A stretch of DNA of 64,000 nt from CAYGDP01 sp964348665 (GTDB lineage: Bacteria; Verrucomicrobiota; Verrucomicrobiia; Palsa-1439; CAYGDP01). Of the stretch, positions 8,001 through 19,400 are shown one piece after another (positions within the stretch are counted from its first letter, which is position 1; each line of letters begins with the position of its first letter). Both the position numbers and the translations under genes were made by a program. The stretch lies in the NCBI GenBank assembly GCA_964348665.1, contig CAYGDP010000015.1:15758-79757 (forward strand), written 5' to 3'. Below the pieces are notes generated by a model, which ran no database searches, had not been told where the DNA came from, and saw only the letters and a list, made by a program, of their open reading frames with translations.

Positions 8001-10335
8001 CGAGTTCTTCGCCAACAACGCCGGTGACCCATCCGGCTTCGGCGAAGGCGAGTTTTTCCTCGGCTTCGATAATGTCGCGACCGATACCGGCGGCAACGCC
8101 ACGATCAACGTAACTCTCTCGGCAAGCGTCTTGCTTGGTCAAGTCATCACTGCCACGGCCACCGATTCAGCGGGCAGCACCTCCGAGTTCTCCGGCTTTG
8201 TTCCGGCCAGTATTTTGGTAAGTGGACAGAAGTACAATGACATTGATGGAAATGGCGTTAAAGACGGCTTTGGTTCGGGATTATCCGGCTGGACCATATT
8301 TCTGGACAACAATAACAATGGAATTCTCGATGGAGAACCAAGCACAACCACCAATGGATCCGGCAATTATGCTCTGATGATCATCACTCCCGGCACTTAC
8401 CAGGTGCGCGAAGTGCTTCAAGCCGGCTGGATCAATACTACCTCCAATCCTCAAATCATATCGCCCACATCCGGTACGACCTCCGTGCCGGGCGTGGATT
8501 TCGGAAACTTTCAACTGGGAATCATTTCCGGCTACAAATTTGACGACCAGAACGCCGATGGCACCAGCGACGACAGCACCGACCCCGGACTGCCGGGATG
8601 GACGATTTTCCTGGACGACAACGACAACGGAGTGCTGGATGGCGATGAAAACAGTACCATCACCAACTCTTCGGGAGACTATGAATTTCGAGACCTTCCC
8701 CCCGGCATTTATCGCGTTCGCGAAGTGATGCAATCCGGTTGGATCCAAACCACCAGTAATCCGCCGGACATTCAATTATTGAGCGCTCAATCCCGCCAGG
8801 CGGACTTCGGCAATCACAGGGACGTTGCCGTAACGATTCGCGACATGGCGCAGGTGGAAGGCAATAGCGGCACATCTGCTTTCCTGTTCACTGTGGAATT
8901 GTCACAGCCCACCACAGACACCGTTGTCGTGGGGTTTGCGACAACGGACGGTACAGCCACGAGGGCAAACAACGACTATCAGTTGACAACCGGTTCATTG
9001 ACCTTCGCGCCGTTGGCTACCACTGCAACAATCACCGTACTCGTCAACGGCGATACGAGGTTTGAGCGAAACGAGGCGTTTCGTGTGAATTTGCTTAGCT
9101 CCATCAACGCCACCATTGCCGACGCCGAAGCGTTTGGCGTGATTGTCAACGATGACATCTTTTCCACGATCACTTTCATCGATCAAGACGATGACGAATA
9201 CGAAGTGGGCTTCAGTGGTCCCGTCGGCAGCGGGTTGCTGGTCACGCAGGATGATCCCGATCTAGACAACCGCGGCCCGATCGCGGCACTCGAAGTTCTC
9301 GACGCCACCGTTCCCACTCAAATCTCTGTCGTAGTCACCAAGCGAGCCGGTGACGGCGAAGTCACCATCGCCTCTGTCCTTGCAAACAGTCTCAACCTAC
9401 TCCATGCACCGAATTCCGACTTGATTGGCTCCGGTATCAACCTCACCGGTGGACTCGGATTGCTGCGGATGGACGACATCGCCGCCGATGTCTTGGTCAG
9501 CAGCGACCCAAGCATTGCAAGTTTCACGCTCGTCGCTGATCAAATCGGCAACAACGCCGTTCTGGGAAGCGACACTCCGTTCCTCCTATTGCAGGCGAAC
9601 AACATTCAAAACTCCTCCATTGTCGTGACCAGTCCGAATTCAGTTTCGATCACCTCGCTCCTAGTCCGTGCGGGATCGTTGGATGCCGATATCGCTGCGA
9701 CGGGACGAATTCGCGCGATTCAAGTCACTGGTGGAAACGCCCTTGGCGATTGGACCAGCAATGGATTCGGGAAAATATATGTCAATGGCGGACACTTTGG
9801 CGCCACTGTCGCAGCTAACTCCCTCGCCTCCCTGCGGATTCGTGGCGGAAATCTGTTGAATGCGCACCTCAACATCGACGGTCCGCTCGGTGCATTCATC
9901 GGCCAACGTGGACGCGATGGCACAGGCGGCTCGATGATCAATTCCACCATCGCGGCAACTGCGATCAATAGCATCTTTCTTGGAGGCGACATCAAGAACA
10001 GTCAAGTCTTGGCCGGAACAAATCTCGGGAATGACAATCAACTGGGTGGCACTGGCGCCGACGCCGATACATTTTCCTCTGGCCGTATTGGAACGATCAA
10101 CATTCTTGGACAAGCCATCAATTCAATCATCGCCGCCGGTCTGGAGCCCGTGGATGGAATCATCAAGAATGGCAACGACGTTATCGTGGGAGGCAACGGA
10201 AGCGCGATCCTCGGACTCAACATCCGCGGCATAGCCGATCTGGATTGCTATTTCGCGGCCGGCGCGTTCGGCATCACAAAAATCAACGGCGCAATCCTAG
10301 ACCCATCCAACGACAGCCGGTTTCTCGTTGGTTAA
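2050..10335 (+). CDS. Giant surface repeat protein 1 (LEPR-XLL-like, beta-propeller, beta-helix)
   Basis: A 2,761-residue protein, probably at the cell surface. Domains in order: a basic N-terminus with VEPLEARLSP near residue 45 (LEPR-XLL-like, no hydrophobic signal peptide); autotransporter-associated strand repeats, about 150-455; seven FG-GAP/VCBS units of 49 residues, about 456-797, with calcium-type DFNGDGKQD loops; a segment ending GLREAILLSEG (CSLREA-like) near 895; a long right-handed beta-helix of NTIGG / NVISGN / GNLIGT rungs, about 1000-1930; two SdrD-B-like domains, about 2056-2255; a Calx-beta domain, about 2260-2370; and an unnamed C-terminal module of about 390 residues ending RFLVG. 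There is no autotransporter barrel, LPXTG or PEP-CTERM, so the export route is unknown. It is a paralogue of the next gene. Adhesion or a surface-layer role is an inference. Confidence 0.9.
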   Translation: MTLRCLRRKLSRWFPAHSNPISVPAPSRTTRDAGIRRRAPLPLHVEPLEARLSPVLSTWTGAVNTVFGNAANWSPNIVPGSADDVVISNVTNDPILDTGRTIKSLTLNKDSILNLGNFTLTLNSTLTMTAATITATAGALTLGGNVQINADPVTSTISGFLNLGGVQRTFTVADGVATVDLDISAAIGVGGIRKSGAGTMQFSGASNNSYTGNTFVDAGTLLLNKSPGQNAIAGGFFDIGDNSGGNDADVVRLLGSDQIASTVQVGVLSSGLFDLNGFNETISSLDARSGSSFGADIMTGAGMLTLNGDVQISCLFIDNIGVTIAGNLSLGGGTRTFTVEDSADAVDLNISAAVSNGGLTKDGGGTLVLTGANPYAGTTTVNAGELLVDGSTIASAFTVNSGGKLGGDGGAVGPVTVNAGGVFAPGSSPGVLNSSNAVLNSGAFFEIEIGGFDLNFGAATNFAVGINPYSVAVGDFNKDGKQDLATANLSSNNVSIMLGDGTGSFGAATNFAVGIDPESVAVGDFNGDGKQDLAAANTTSNNVSIILGDGTGSFGAATNFAVGSVPEFVAVGDFNGDGKQDLATANAGSNNVSILLGTGTGNFGGATNYAVGSNPISVAIGDFNGDFEQDVAVANRNSNNVSILLGTGTGSFSAAANFSVGSGPFSVAKGDFDEDGKQDLAVSNRDSNNVSILRGIGTGSFNPAVNFSVGSGPRSIAVGDFNGDGKQDLVAANSFSNNVSILAGSGTGSFDPAVNVALGSGPYSVTIGDFNRDGKLDLATANLSSNNVSVLLNTGQIDLLNVAGTVNLGGSTLNATLTYTPSVGSSIPIITNDLTDAVSGTFAGLPEGATLSIGGQPFFISYSGGDGNDVVLSRSADITVNSETDSNARDRVLGLREAILLSEGLLAFAALDPFEQAQVNDNVGAGIADSILFNIPGPGPHVITLTASLPTITDGGTIIDGYSEPDSAVNTNPLAFNGIIAVVLDGTGMAPGAGMRIESTNNVVRGINFQNISVPGVTAIHLSGSGADNNRIEGNLIGTNATGAAAAGNYYGFVINAGANNNTIGGPALADRNVISGNAGIGIWISNSGTTANSVINNLIGLNAAGTAALANAVSGILINDGSSNNFIGGTLATERNVISGNSRHGIEIENASTTLVLGNFIGTNATGMGDVGNVFDGIFLNNSGNNTIGGTTTAERNIISGNDGFGIEMTGSNATGNLIQGNYIGINSSGNASLANGSEGIVIAGGSSSNTIGGTIAGAKNIINAGVGVGLDIAGAGSINNLVQGNYIGTDATGMIGLSPSGTGILINSQNNNTIGGTAAGAGNVISGNSEGIVIQGAATGNQIQGNLIGTNPAGASAVPNNVGIRVDNGATFNLIGGPSTNAGNTISGNSLYGIQISGTGTSFNTVQHNQIGLNSAGTAALQNNSGIRIDGGATDNLIGGTGAMEGNTISGNFNNGITMSDGGTSGNLVQGNAIGTDPTGMIGIGNGNVGVDIVSGAYSNTVGGGVTGAGNLLSDNQVGVRVQGAGTSFNVIQGNLIGTDITGTGTFASNSGVYLQSGARDNTIGGTTAAERNIISGNSYAGIYSTDLGTTGNLIQGNYIGTDPTGTIAVPNNFGISFQSDVSDNIIGGIAAGAGNLISGNTSRGINFEFGVRNNNVLGNSIGTDVTGTLDLGNGTDGVYVRQSSNNVFGGITSSAKNIISGNDSNGIHILDSSTGNLVQGNFIGTDITGTADLGNGGACCGGIWAAFNQGVLIEGATNNTIGGATAAAGNVISGNSSQVKLLMGADSNVVLHNYLGPDVTGSSAVPGGAGVIIAGSANNSIGAAGMGNVISGASFDYGVILYGVDTIGNVVQGNLIGVASDGVSPLGNGSRGVDIDSVVSNNTIGGTAAGEGNVIAFNDGSGVAINASDNGNSILGNSIHSNTGLGIAFWGFGPTPNDAGDSDTGPNSYQNFPDLVSALIGVGNINIQGTLNSLPNATYRIEFFANNAGDPSGFGEGEFFLGFDNVATDTGGNATINVTLSASVLLGQVITATATDSAGSTSEFSGFVPASILVSGQKYNDIDGNGVKDGFGSGLSGWTIFLDNNNNGILDGEPSTTTNGSGNYALMIITPGTYQVREVLQAGWINTTSNPQIISPTSGTTSVPGVDFGNFQLGIISGYKFDDQNADGTSDDSTDPGLPGWTIFLDDNDNGVLDGDENSTITNSSGDYEFRDLPPGIYRVREVMQSGWIQTTSNPPDIQLLSAQSRQADFGNHRDVAVTIRDMAQVEGNSGTSAFLFTVELSQPTTDTVVVGFATTDGTATRANNDYQLTTGSLTFAPLATTATITVLVNGDTRFERNEAFRVNLLSSINATIADAEAFGVIVNDDIFSTITFIDQDDDEYEVGFSGPVGSGLLVTQDDPDLDNRGPIAALEVLDATVPTQISVVVTKRAGDGEVTIASVLANSLNLLHAPNSDLIGSGINLTGGLGLLRMDDIAADVLVSSDPSIASFTLVADQIGNNAVLGSDTPFLLLQANNIQNSSIVVTSPNSVSITSLLVRAGSLDADIAATGRIRAIQVTGGNALGDWTSNGFGKIYVNGGHFGATVAANSLASLRIRGGNLLNAHLNIDGPLGAFIGQRGRDGTGGSMINSTIAATAINSIFLGGDIKNSQVLAGTNLGNDNQLGGTGADADTFSSGRIGTINILGQAINSIIAAGLEPVDGIIKNGNDVIVGGNGSAILGLNIRGIADLDCYFAAGAFGITKINGAILDPSNDSRFLVG
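3415..4440 (+). repeat. Seven tandem 147-bp FG-GAP/VCBS coding repeats
   Basis: The period is exactly 147 bases (49 residues), with Phe-Gly codons at 3415, 3562 and 3709 opening the first units. Each unit has a variant of VAVGDFNGDGKQDLATAN followed by SNNVSILLGTGTGS. Units 1-3 are closest at DNA level and units 4-7 have drifted. Seven FG-GAP units are the number needed to close a seven-bladed propeller. Confidence 0.9.
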
Positions 10336-10407
10336 TATGGTTTTTTTTCCGGCGTACCCTGGAAAGTTTGGCAAGAGAATAATTTTGTATTTTCGTTCAC
10401 ATTACTA

Positions 10408-10437
10408 TTGACTCCATTCGCAGGCGTCTGCTAGATT
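10408..10437 (+). promoter_or_regulatory. Sigma70-type promoter of giant gene 2
   Basis: TTGACT at 10408-10413, an 18-base spacer, and TAGATT at 10432-10437. It lies in the 158-base gap after giant gene 1. A GGAGGGAGG ribosome site at 10478-10486 precedes the ATG at 10494. Confidence 0.5.
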
Positions 10438-10493
10438 CTACGCAGATTTTTAAAAGGAATTGGGTTAACTCCGAAATGGAGGGAGGTTGTCCT

Positions 10494-13400
10494 ATGAGCA
10501 TTCGTAGTCTTCGCCGAAACCTAAGCCGATGGTGGGAGAACCGAGGGCGGTCAACACCTTCGCGGCAAACACGTCTCAAACACCGATTGCCGACTCATCA
10601 GCAATCGTCGGTATTATCGCCAGAAATTCTCGAACAGCGCATTGCTCCAGCAACCGCCACATGGGACGGCGGCGGTGCTGGCACGAATTGGACCACCGCG
10701 CTAAACTGGGTCGGCGACATCGCACCCTCCCCTGGTGATGATTTGGTTTTTCCCGGCGGAGCGCTGCAATTAACAAACGTCAATAATTTCGGCAATGGAA
10801 CAAGTTTCGCCTCCGTCACTTTGTCCGGAAGCGGTTATATAATCAGTGGGAACGAAATCGCGATTGGTTTGGGGGGGATCACCGATTCTTCCGGCGGAGC
10901 GAATACGATTTCATTTCCCATGTCGATGCCAACAAATCGGACGTTTAACGTCAGCTCGGGCGGAGTACTTACTGCTACAGCGGTGCTAAGCGGAGCGGGC
11001 GGAGTGGTCAAAACAGGTCCCGGTGCTATGGCGCTGACGGCTGCAAACACGTACACGGGAACCACTTCGACTGATGCAGGCGCGCTCGCAATTAATGGCC
11101 CTATGGGAGGCAATTCATTCGCGCTCAATGGAGGCACTCTTGGCGGCACAGGCACCGTCGGCGCCATTTCCGCAAATCCTGCAGGAGGCGCAGTCAATCC
11201 GGGAAGTCCCATTACTGGTACTGGAATTCTCAATACGGGAAACATCACCTTTAACGGAACAACGAACTACAACATTGACATCAACGGTTCGTCCCCTGGC
11301 ACGGGTCATGACCAACTCAACGTCGCTGGCACTGTCAATCTAAGCGGCAGCACATTGAACGGCATTGTGAACACCGGGTTCGATCCTTCCGGTGGAACAA
11401 CATTCACAATCCTGATCAATGATTTCGGCGACCCGATCACAGGAACATTTGCAGGAATGCCCGAAGGCTCGGTTTTCGCCATGAGCGGCAAGGCTTTTTC
11501 CATCAGCTATGTTGGGGGCGATGGCAATGACGTAGTGTTGACTCGACAGAGGTACGACTGGGACGGCGGCGGTTCCACTAACGACTGGAGCGACTTCTTA
11601 AACTGGGTTGGCGATGTAAGTCCCCCGGGCGGCGGTGGAGCGGACATAGTTTTTCCCAGCTCCGGCGTTGACCCGACGAGCTTATCAAACAACAACGACT
11701 ACGCGCCGGGGACGCTCTTCAATTCCATCGGTATCATCGGTACTGGATACGCTCTAAGTGGAAACTCGATTGACCTTGGAGGTGGCGGCATCAAAGACAC
11801 CTCGGGAGGTAACAATACGATTTCGCTAGCTATGTCACTGCCAGCGGGTCGGACTATCGACACCGGTGCCGGCACAAACCTGACATTAAGCGGCGTTCTA
11901 AGCGGCGCCGGCGGTCTGACCAAAACTGGTTCGGGCACACTTATCCTGAATGCCGCCAACACTAATACCGGCTCCACAACAATCAGCGGTGGCGTCATCA
12001 ACATTCAGCACATTTCTGCGCTGGGTTCGACAGCCGCCGGAACGACCGTGGCGTCTGGCGCGCACTTACAAATCCAAGGCAGCCTAAGTTTTGACGCCGA
12101 ACCGCTGACTCTTAACGGTGGTGGACTGGGAGGCACCGGCGCGTTGCGAAGCATGAGCGGCACGAATACATGGACAGGACCAATCACCTTGGCCACGAAC
12201 AGCACGATTGGCGTGAATGCCGGGCAGTTGACTGTAAGCAGTATAATTAACGGTAGTGCGAATTTGACTGCGGCTGGTCCCGGGGGCAGTCCTGTTCTAG
12301 TGCTAAGCGGAGCAAATACTTACACTGGGACAACAAGCACAGCTACGGGCGGAAATCTCACACTTCGACTCGGCGCAAACGGAGTCATCCCCAATTCCAG
12401 CTCTGTAACCGTCGTAGCCGGCACGACGCTGGACCTCAACAATTTTAATGACACGATCGGTTCGTTGACTGTTGAGAGCGGCCTTGGATCTGGATCCCTT
12501 GTCACCACTGGCACGGGAACTCTAACGCTCGGCGGCAACGTGACCCTCAATTCCACAGGAGGCGGCGCAGCGGGCGCAACCATTTCCGGCAATCTAAGCC
12601 TCGGTTCGGTGGCGCGAACCTTTTCTATTTCAGATGGCAGCGCATCTATGGATCTATTCGTATCGGCCACAGTTCTAGGCAGTGGTGGCGCTGCGGTAAC
12701 CAAAACGGGAATTGGCACGATGCAATTCAGTGGGACAAATATCTATCCCGGTGGAAACACCATCAATGGAGGTGTCTTCAGCGTCACGCAGGACCTTGCG
12801 CTAGGCGCTGCGCCTGGATCGCCAACACCTAGCGCAATTTCTCTGCTAAGTGGCGGCACACTGCAAGCGGCCGGAACTTTCACTTTGCACGCCAACCGTG
12901 GCATCGACCTCTCCGCTGGCGGCGGTAACATTGATGTCGGCCCCGGTAATGTATTGACGTACAACGGCATCATTGCCGGCCCCGGCGGTCCAACGTTAAC
13001 CAAAGAGGGTTCGGGCACATTAGTTCTGGGTGGACCAAACACCTATTCTGGCTCTACCACCGTCAACAACGGCACGCTCGAGCTTGCCAGTGACAACGCG
13101 CTTGGTGGCACGGGTAACGGGACGACTGTCAACACAGGCGCTACATTGCGATTGAACAATGTCACGATCGGCGGCGAGCAATTGACCATCAACGGGTCCG
13201 GGGTCGGTGGATTCGGCGCTCTCGCTGGATTTTCAGGAACTAGTACCTGGGGAAACACGATTTCACTCGGTTCCAATTCCACCATCGGCAGCGGATCAGG
13301 AGCAACCTTTACGGTCAGTGGAAATATCAACGGCTCCGGATTTCCGTTGAACTTTGATCCCGCGCCAGGCTCGAATCTCATCGTCAGCGGCCAAATCAGC

Positions 13401-16400
13401 GGCGCCGGCGATCTGACAAAAAAAGGACCTGGCGTTCTCAGACTTTCCAATACATCCAATTCCTACACCGGGAATACAATCATCCTCGATGGCGTTCTCG
13501 AAGTCAGCGCGAATGTTCCCAGCGGCGCGCCCAGTCCGTTGGGAAATACCACCAGCCCCATTCTCATCGGTGATACCTCCGGCAGCACCAACGCCAATCT
13601 CCGCAATACCGTCACGTTGACCATCGGTCGCGACATCACCAGCCGCGCTGGCAGCACCGGCAATAACACCGTCGAAAATACCGGGGGCGGACCCTCACTC
13701 ACGCTCGACGGCAGCATTGTGCTAAATAAAGATCTAAACCTCGTTTCTGGAGGCGGCATCCTGCAAGTGGATGGCACAATCTCCGGCGCGCAAGGAATCG
13801 TCACAGGTGGTTCCGCGCCAGTCAAACTCACCGCCCCCAATACCTACAGTGGCACGACGACCGTGATGGGCAGCACATTGGAAATCTGGAATGCGACTGC
13901 CCTTGGCGGCACAGGCACCGGCACCGTCGTCAATGCCGGCGGTAAGCTCGAATTGAACAACAACATCACGGTGATTACAGAATCTCTATCGCTCTCCGGC
14001 TCATTGACAAACAGCGATAACAATACTTGGGCAGGCCCGATTTCATTGGGCGGCGCGGGAAGTGATATCTCATCTGATTTAGGATTGCTCACTCTCTCCG
14101 GCGGAATCAATAACAACGGCAACGACCTCACTTTCAACACCGTCGGAGGCAATATCACCGCTACTAATATCATCAGCGGCGGCGGCGGGCTCAATACGAA
14201 CGGCGGCGGGACAGTCTTCTTGAGTGGTGTCAATACATACACCGGCGTCACCACCATCAACTCGGGCATTCTGAACATCCAAAATGCGGCTGCTCTCGGC
14301 GGAACCGGCTCTGGCACAAGCGTAAACCTCGGCGCCACACTTGAATTGGAAGGCACAATCTCTTTTGCGGCCGAACCGCTGACTCTCAATGGCATCGGCG
14401 CTGGCAGCATCGGCGCTTTACGAACCACGGGGACAGGACTCAAAACTTGGAGCGGCCCGATCACACTCGCGTCCGGCAGTTCGATTGTCACGCCGGGCGG
14501 CGGTGCAACTTTGAACATTACTGGCACGATCAACAATGCCGGCTTTCCCCTAACCTTCGACCTCATCAGCTTCGCGACTGTTTCGGGAGTCATCAGTGGC
14601 GCCGGAGACCTAAACTTGAACGGCAGCGGAAATCTTAGTCTTAACGCCGCCAACACTTATTCGGGCAACACATTCGTAAACGGCGGCACCCTGCGCATCA
14701 ACAACAGTTCTGCCTTGGGCGGCACGGCCAGCGGAACAACTGTCAACGGCGGCGCGGCACTCGAGTTCGGTTCCGGTCTTTCGGTTGGCGAACCACTGAT
14801 CCTAAATGGCATTGGCCCGTTGAGCGACGGCGCGTTACGCGCTGAATTTTCGGGAAACATCCACTCGGGCAGCATCACACTCGGTTCTTCCGCCGCCATC
14901 GGCGCGTTGGCCGGCGGCGGATTTACGTTCACCGGCCCTATCAATAACGCCGGATTCCCGCTCACGTTTTTCGTGGACAGCAGCAGCTCCACTCTCGTGT
15001 CCAGCGTCATCAGCGGCGCGGGAGGTCTCACCAAGGATTTTGACGGCGTATTGGTTCTCGTCGGCGCCAACACGTACGGCGGCCCAACAACCATCAACAA
15101 TGGCGCGATTCAATTGGCAGCCGCCGAAGTCATTCCCAATAGTAGCGCCGTGACGATCGTTGGCGGCGGAGGACAACTCGACCTGAATAACTTTAATGAA
15201 ACGTTTGGCTCCCTTGCCGGTGGCGGCCTATTGACTTTTGGATCGGGTGGCGCCAATACACTCACGGTAGGCGATGCGGCAAATACCACTTTTTCGGGTG
15301 TGATTGATTCCACCAGCGATGTCAGCGACAATTTCATCAAGGTCGGCACCGGCGTTCTCCAGTTTGGCGGCAGCGGCGGCAACGGATTCACAGGGTCTAC
15401 CCTCGTCAATGGCGGAACATTGGAGCTGAATAAATCGGGCGTCTCCCAGGCCATCGTGGGATCCTTGGTCGTTGGCGACGATCTTGGTGGTGATAACGTG
15501 GATAATGTCGTCTTCTTGTCTCCCGATCAAATCGCGGACACCTCTCCGGTTTCCGTTCGAAGCTCCGGGCAACTGAATCTGAATAACCTCATTGATACGG
15601 TGGGCGCCTTGACGTTTTTTAGCAATAATTCCTTCGGGGCAGATCTCCTGACCGGTTCTGGAGGCATGCTGACTCTCAATGGAAATGTAACACTCAACGT
15701 GGTCGGCGGCGGCAATGCCGGCGCCTATTTTAGCGGGAATTTGTCCCTGGGTGGAACCACGAGAACATTCACGATCAATGGCGGCACTGGACTTCCCGCT
15801 GATTTGACAATCGACGGCAGCATCAGCGGCACGGCAGCCGAAGGTTTTACCAAAAACGGCCCCGGCAAGTTGGAATTTACAGGCATCACGGGCAACACGT
15901 ACACAGGCACCACCACGGTCAATGATGGCACCCTGAAATTGAACAAACTGGTTGGTCTCGCCATCGCAGGCCCATTGGTCATCGGCGATGATGCCGGCGG
16001 AGCGTTAGCAGACGAAGTTATTTACTTCGATCCCAATGAACAAATTGGAGATACCGTTCCGGTCACGGTGCGCAGCTCTGGTTATCTGGAACTCGGTAAT
16101 TTCTCCGACACAATCGGGTCTCTCACACTTTTCAGCGGCACGACAGAAGGAGGCTGGGTATCCAGCGCCGATGGCATATTAACGCTGAATGGGAATGTCA
16201 CGCTGAACGTTTTTGGCACGGGCGCTACGGAAGCTAAAATTGCCGCAGCTCTCGATCTGGGCATTGCCACGCGCACCTTTACCATCGCGGATGGCGCAGC
16301 CACCACCGACCTCGTCGCGGAAGGCGTTATCAGCGGCGTTGGCGTTGGATTGACTAAAGTTGGACCCGGCACGTTGCACCTCGATGGCCCGGCTTCGAAC

Positions 16401-19400
16401 ACCTACGACGGTACGACAACCGTCAACGAAGGCGTGTTGGAATTGCACAAAGACCCCGGCTTCCTCGCCATCGCCGGTCAGCTATCCATCGGCGACAACG
16501 CCGGAGGCAACGACGCGGACGTCGTGCGGCTGATGGAATCCAACCAAATCACCGACACGTTTACCAATACAGTGACCGTCTCCAGTTCCGGTCTTTTGGA
16601 CCTCAACAACTTCTCCGATCTGATTGGTCAACTGACCATTATGAGTGGCGATACCTTTGGAGCCGATATCATCACCGGAGCGGCTGGAATTTTGTCATTA
16701 AATAACAATGTCACGCACAGCTCCATCTTGAGCGGCGCTGGTGGCGCGCGCATCACGGGCAATCTCTCGCTTGGTGGCGCAACGCGGACTTTCACAATCG
16801 TAAACGGGTCAGCCCCCAATGATCTTACCATTGATGGCGTGATTAGTGGCGCGGCCGTGGGACTGATCAAGGCAGGGCTAGGTGGATTGCAATTGAGCGG
16901 TAGCTCGGCCAACACGTTCACCAATGACACGACTGTCAATGAGGGCACGCTCGAATTGAATAAATCAGCCAACATTGTCGCGGTACCGGCGGGGTTGCAC
17001 ATTGGCGATGGTGTAGGCGGTAGCGACGCGGATGTAGTGCGATTATTGAACAATGGCCAGATCGCGGACGCCTCCGATATTCAGATTGATCCTTCCGGGT
17101 TCCTCGACCTAAACGGTTTTTCGGATACCGTCCGTGCCTTCGATTTGTACGCCGATCCTGCATCCGCCCCCCATATTCAAACAGGCATCGGAACGCTCAC
17201 CTTGGGGGGCAACATTTTCCTGACTCAAAACACCGGGGGCGGCGCTACCGCGGTGATCTCCGGCAACCTCGATCTGGGCGGCGCGACGCGCAATTTTAAT
17301 TTTGCCAACGGCGCTGCGCCAGTGGATATCGACATCTCGGCGGCGATCAGCAATGGCAATATCAACAAGCAAGGATTTGGCACGCTACAGTTCTCCGGGG
17401 CAACTCCCAACACCTATTCCGGTAGCACCAATGTTAGCTCCGGCACGTTGCTGCTGAATAAATCACCCGGCGTAACCGCCATCGCCAGCGCATTCTTAAC
17501 GATCGGCGGCGGTGTCAACGGGAATAATGGCGACGTGGTGCGCCTCCTTGCGAACGATCAAATTTCTAATGCCACGGAAGTGGATATTATTGCGACGGGT
17601 CTGTTCGATCTAAATGGGTTCAATGATGCCATCGGCATCCTGGATCTGCGTACCGGCGCGGCGTTCGGAGCGGATGTGACAACAGGCACAGGCACTCTGA
17701 CTCTTAACAACAACCTCCACGTGACCGCGCTTTTTTCAGACGGCGTTGGAACAACCATCTCTGGAAACCTATCCCTCGGCGGCGCAACACGCATGTTCAC
17801 GGTGGAAGATTCTGCCGCCGCAGTGGATCTTGATGTCTCTGCCGTTATTTCCAACGGCGGACTGACAAAAACCGACCCCGGCACGCTCCGATTGCTCGGC
17901 GCCAACACCTACAGCGGCACTACCACCGTGAGCGCAGGCATTCTTTTGGTCAACGGCACAAACACCAGCAGTCCCGTCAGCCTCAACGGCGGTTTCCTCG
18001 GCGGCACCGGCACCGTCGGCACGGTTACCTCCACCACCTTGGGAGGAGTTCTTAATCCAGGGGATCCAGTCAGCAATACCGATATTTTTGATTCCGGGAA
18101 TCTCAACCTAAGCACCGGCGCGCCAACGTTTGCCCCCAATATCAATGGCACAACACCCGGCACCGATTACGACCAGCTCAATGTGACCGGCACGGTAAAT
18201 ATAACGGGCGCAATCCTCTCCGGCGGATTGACCTTTGCTCCACCGATCGGGACAACATTCACCATCATCAACAACGACAGCATTGATGCCGTCGTAGGAG
18301 CTTTCGCAGGCCTTCCCGAAGGCGCATCACTGGTGCTCAACAGCCTGAACTTCACCATCAGCTACGTCGGTGGCACCAGCAACGATGTCGTTTTGACCCG
18401 TGAAAGCACGGCTTTTGTCTGGGACGGTGGCGGCGGTTGCAATTGGTCAAACCCCAGCAATTGGACAAGTGGAATCGCTCCGCAGCCGGGTGATTCGTTG
18501 ACCTTCAACGCGGTGACATCTTGCATGAATCCCCTAAATGATTTTGCGCCGGGGACGACCTTTGCCAACATCAACGTGGCGATCGACGCGTATACTCTCT
18601 CGGGAAACTCGGTGGATCTGACGGGATCGCTCAACGCGAACTTCGGAAGCGGCACCAGCACGATCAACCTGCCTGTAGGCGGCACGGCGGGGATCAATAA
18701 ATCCGGTGGTGGCACCCTCGTTTTCGATCGGAGCAATACATACACCGGCATCACCATGGTGAACGACGGTGTGCTGACAATCCAAAATGGTCTCGCCCTT
18801 GGCGGAACTGCTTCCGGAACGGTTGTCATGCCGGGAGGGGGGCTGCATTTGGATGGAGTCATCGTGGGGCCCGAACCCCTTACGTTGAACGGAATCGGGC
18901 CGAGCGGAACGGGAGCGCTACGAGAACTTGGCGCATTGGCAAGCACTTGGGGCGGCAACATCACACTGGCGTCAGCAAGCACCATCATTTCGTTTGGAGC
19001 CGTCTCCACTCTCAATCTCACCGGCAATATTGACAACGGCGGATTTGACCTGACGATTGATGCATTCCAGCCTACCAACATCAGCGGAGTCATTAGCGGC
19101 CTGGGCGGTTTGATCAAAATCGGCGGTAATACGCTGACGCTCTCTGGCGGCGCTTCCAACACCTATACCGGAACCACCACCGTCGAGGACGGCACTTTGC
19201 AACTCAATAAATCCGCAGGAACCGCGATTGCCGGTCCCTTGGAAATTGGCAACACAACCGGCACAAACGATTCCGCAATCGTCCGATTGCAAAACCACGA
19301 TCAAATCGCCAATACGGTGATCGTCGGGATGGCAGCAGAAAGTTTGTTCGATCTGAACGGATTCAATGACACCGTCGGCGGTCTCGACCTCGACATTGGG

